A stretch of 21,412 bases of DNA from a virus. Below, one piece after another: positions 20,866 to 21,412 of this stretch (the stretch's first letter is position 1; each line of letters opens with the position of its first letter). A program made the position numbers and the translations under genes. The notes beneath the pieces were generated by a model. The model was not told the origin of the DNA. It did not search any database and saw only the letters and a program-made list of their open reading frames with translations. The stretch is from positions 1 through 21,412 of IMG/VR virus record IMGVR_UViG_3300028925_011376; one strand, 5' to 3'.

Positions 20866-21117
20866 ATGAAGTATATCCATATAAACAGAAATATCATTCA
20901 ACAGAATGACAAGAATAATACTGAACTACCTGTATGTAGAGTACAAGAAGGAAGTAAGGCTCGTTATGGCACAAGTGTAGAGATACACGGACCAAGTAAA
21001 ATGGTTTATAGACCTGACAAACCTTTAAGTTGCGGTGCAAAACTTTGGATCGAAACTAACAGTGGAGTTACTATCGAAGATGAATGTACTTTTAAAGATA
21101 TTCAAAAAATGAAATAA
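20866..21117 (+). CDS. Small hypothetical protein
   Basis: 83 residues from ATG 20866. N-terminal polar, Asn-rich stretch, then what looks like a compact beta domain: P-V-C-R-V-Q-E-G-S-K-A-R-Y-G-T-S-V-E-I-H-G-P-S, V-Y-R-P-D-K-P-L-S-C-G-A-K-L-W-I-E-T. I believe similar short proteins occur in many tailed phages without known function. Two cysteines, no membrane segment. A near-consensus host promoter sits so close that the start codon would be at or near +1. The stop overlaps the next start by one base (TAATG). Confidence 0.72.
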   Translation: MKYIHINRNIIQQNDKNNTELPVCRVQEGSKARYGTSVEIHGPSKMVYRPDKPLSCGAKLWIETNSGVTIEDECTFKDIQKMK

Positions 21118-21392
21118 TGGAGACTTTTTTAATATGCTTGGTATTATTTTTAGTTATTATGGCGGGAATGGCAATAGGCCTTTTAAAGGGTCGTTCTGTA
21201 AAAGGCAGTTGTGGTGGTGCAGAAGGCGTTTGCTCTGTCTGTGGAAAAGATCCTGCTCAGGATCGCTTAGAACAAATGAAACGTGATCCTAATCGTAGGA
21301 TTGATAGTGATAATATGACTGAAGTTGAAAAGATGGATGCAGGGTTTACTCACGGCACTTATAACATTAACGGCAGAGACGTAGATTTTTAG
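21117..21392 (+). CDS. NqrM-like (DUF539) cysteine-rich membrane protein
   Basis: 91 residues. Residues 3-23 form one membrane helix (F-L-I-C-L-V-L-F-L-V-I-M-A-G-M-A-I-G-L-L), directly followed by K-G-R-S-V-K-G-S-C32-G-G and C39-S-V-C42-G-K-D-P. Helix plus K-G-S-C-G-G plus a nearby C-x-x-C is the NqrM pattern. NqrM is needed to mature the Na+-translocating NADH:quinone oxidoreductase, probably by delivering iron to the cysteine site between NqrD and NqrE. The remaining 45 residues are a charged tail (R-L-E-Q-M-K-R-D-P-N-R-R, G-T-Y-N-I-N-G-R-D-V) longer than in usual NqrM. The coupled upstream gene is unknown. Role in a phage is inference. Confidence 0.72.
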   Translation: METFLICLVLFLVIMAGMAIGLLKGRSVKGSCGGAEGVCSVCGKDPAQDRLEQMKRDPNRRIDSDNMTEVEKMDAGFTHGTYNINGRDVDF

Positions 21393-21401
21393 GAACAAAA
21401 G

Positions 21402-21412
21402 ATGGCAACAAC
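21402..21412 (+). CDS. Start of a further gene (cut by window end)
   Basis: ATG at 21402 preceded by AGGA (21391-21394), 9 nt after the previous stop. Only M-A-T and part of a fourth codon are visible, so no function can be given. Confidence 0.45.

Overview
The window looks like a piece of the genome of a marine T4-like myovirus whose host is probably an alphaproteobacterium of the SAR11/Pelagibacter type. The host is an inference. It rests on low GC, genes packed almost entirely on one strand, a class Ia ribonucleotide reductase of T4-phage/enteric type next to a glutaredoxin, TATAAATA-like late promoters, a phage bS21, an Usg-like protein (a family I associate with alphaproteobacteria) and a tmRNA gene in the two-piece permuted form typical of Alphaproteobacteria.

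Layout. 1-1247: end of an unidentified gene, a small Usg-like protein and a PD-(D/E)XK nuclease. 1251-2857: late promoter and a beta-helix tail spike. 2870-7804: a small unknown gene, nrdA, nrdB, an unknown gene and glutaredoxin, which together supply dNTPs. 7804-10687: an SGNH hydrolase, then a late promoter driving a PAAR tail-tip protein and a 602-residue probable baseplate/virion protein. 10719-11964: small genes and a permuted tmRNA. 12009-14284: thermonuclease-like enzyme, stand-alone Smr domain, membrane-anchored SleB-type lysin and a 2OG-Fe(II) oxygenase. 14329-15406: a glycine-zipper exported protein facing the only minus-strand gene, an HExxH metallopeptidase. 15481-16831: small genes and an Ala/Gly-rich virion protein behind a late promoter. 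16870-18950: a large membrane/coiled-coil protein that appears to be extended by a programmed -1 frameshift. 18960-21412: two unknowns, bS21, Hsp20, ClpS, an unknown, an NqrM-like protein and the first codons of another gene.

Two promoter classes can be read by eye. Host-type promoters (TTGACA, about 16-18 nt, then a -10 box) precede the small genes, tmRNA, lysin, glycine-zipper, coiled-coil and 20866 genes. Late promoters (NATAAATA) precede the tail spike, PAAR/baseplate, Ala/Gly-rich virion, metallopeptidase and probably nuclease and Hsp20 genes.

The main theme beyond replication and structure is control of host translation and protein turnover: phage bS21 (initiation), an Smr domain (a fold that in SmrB cuts mRNA at collided ribosomes), a complete two-piece tmRNA (rescue and degradation tagging), ClpS (ClpAP adaptor) with altered pocket residues, and Hsp20. 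The most striking single signals are the permuted tmRNA and the A-AAA-AAG frameshift site with a stem-loop 6 nt downstream.
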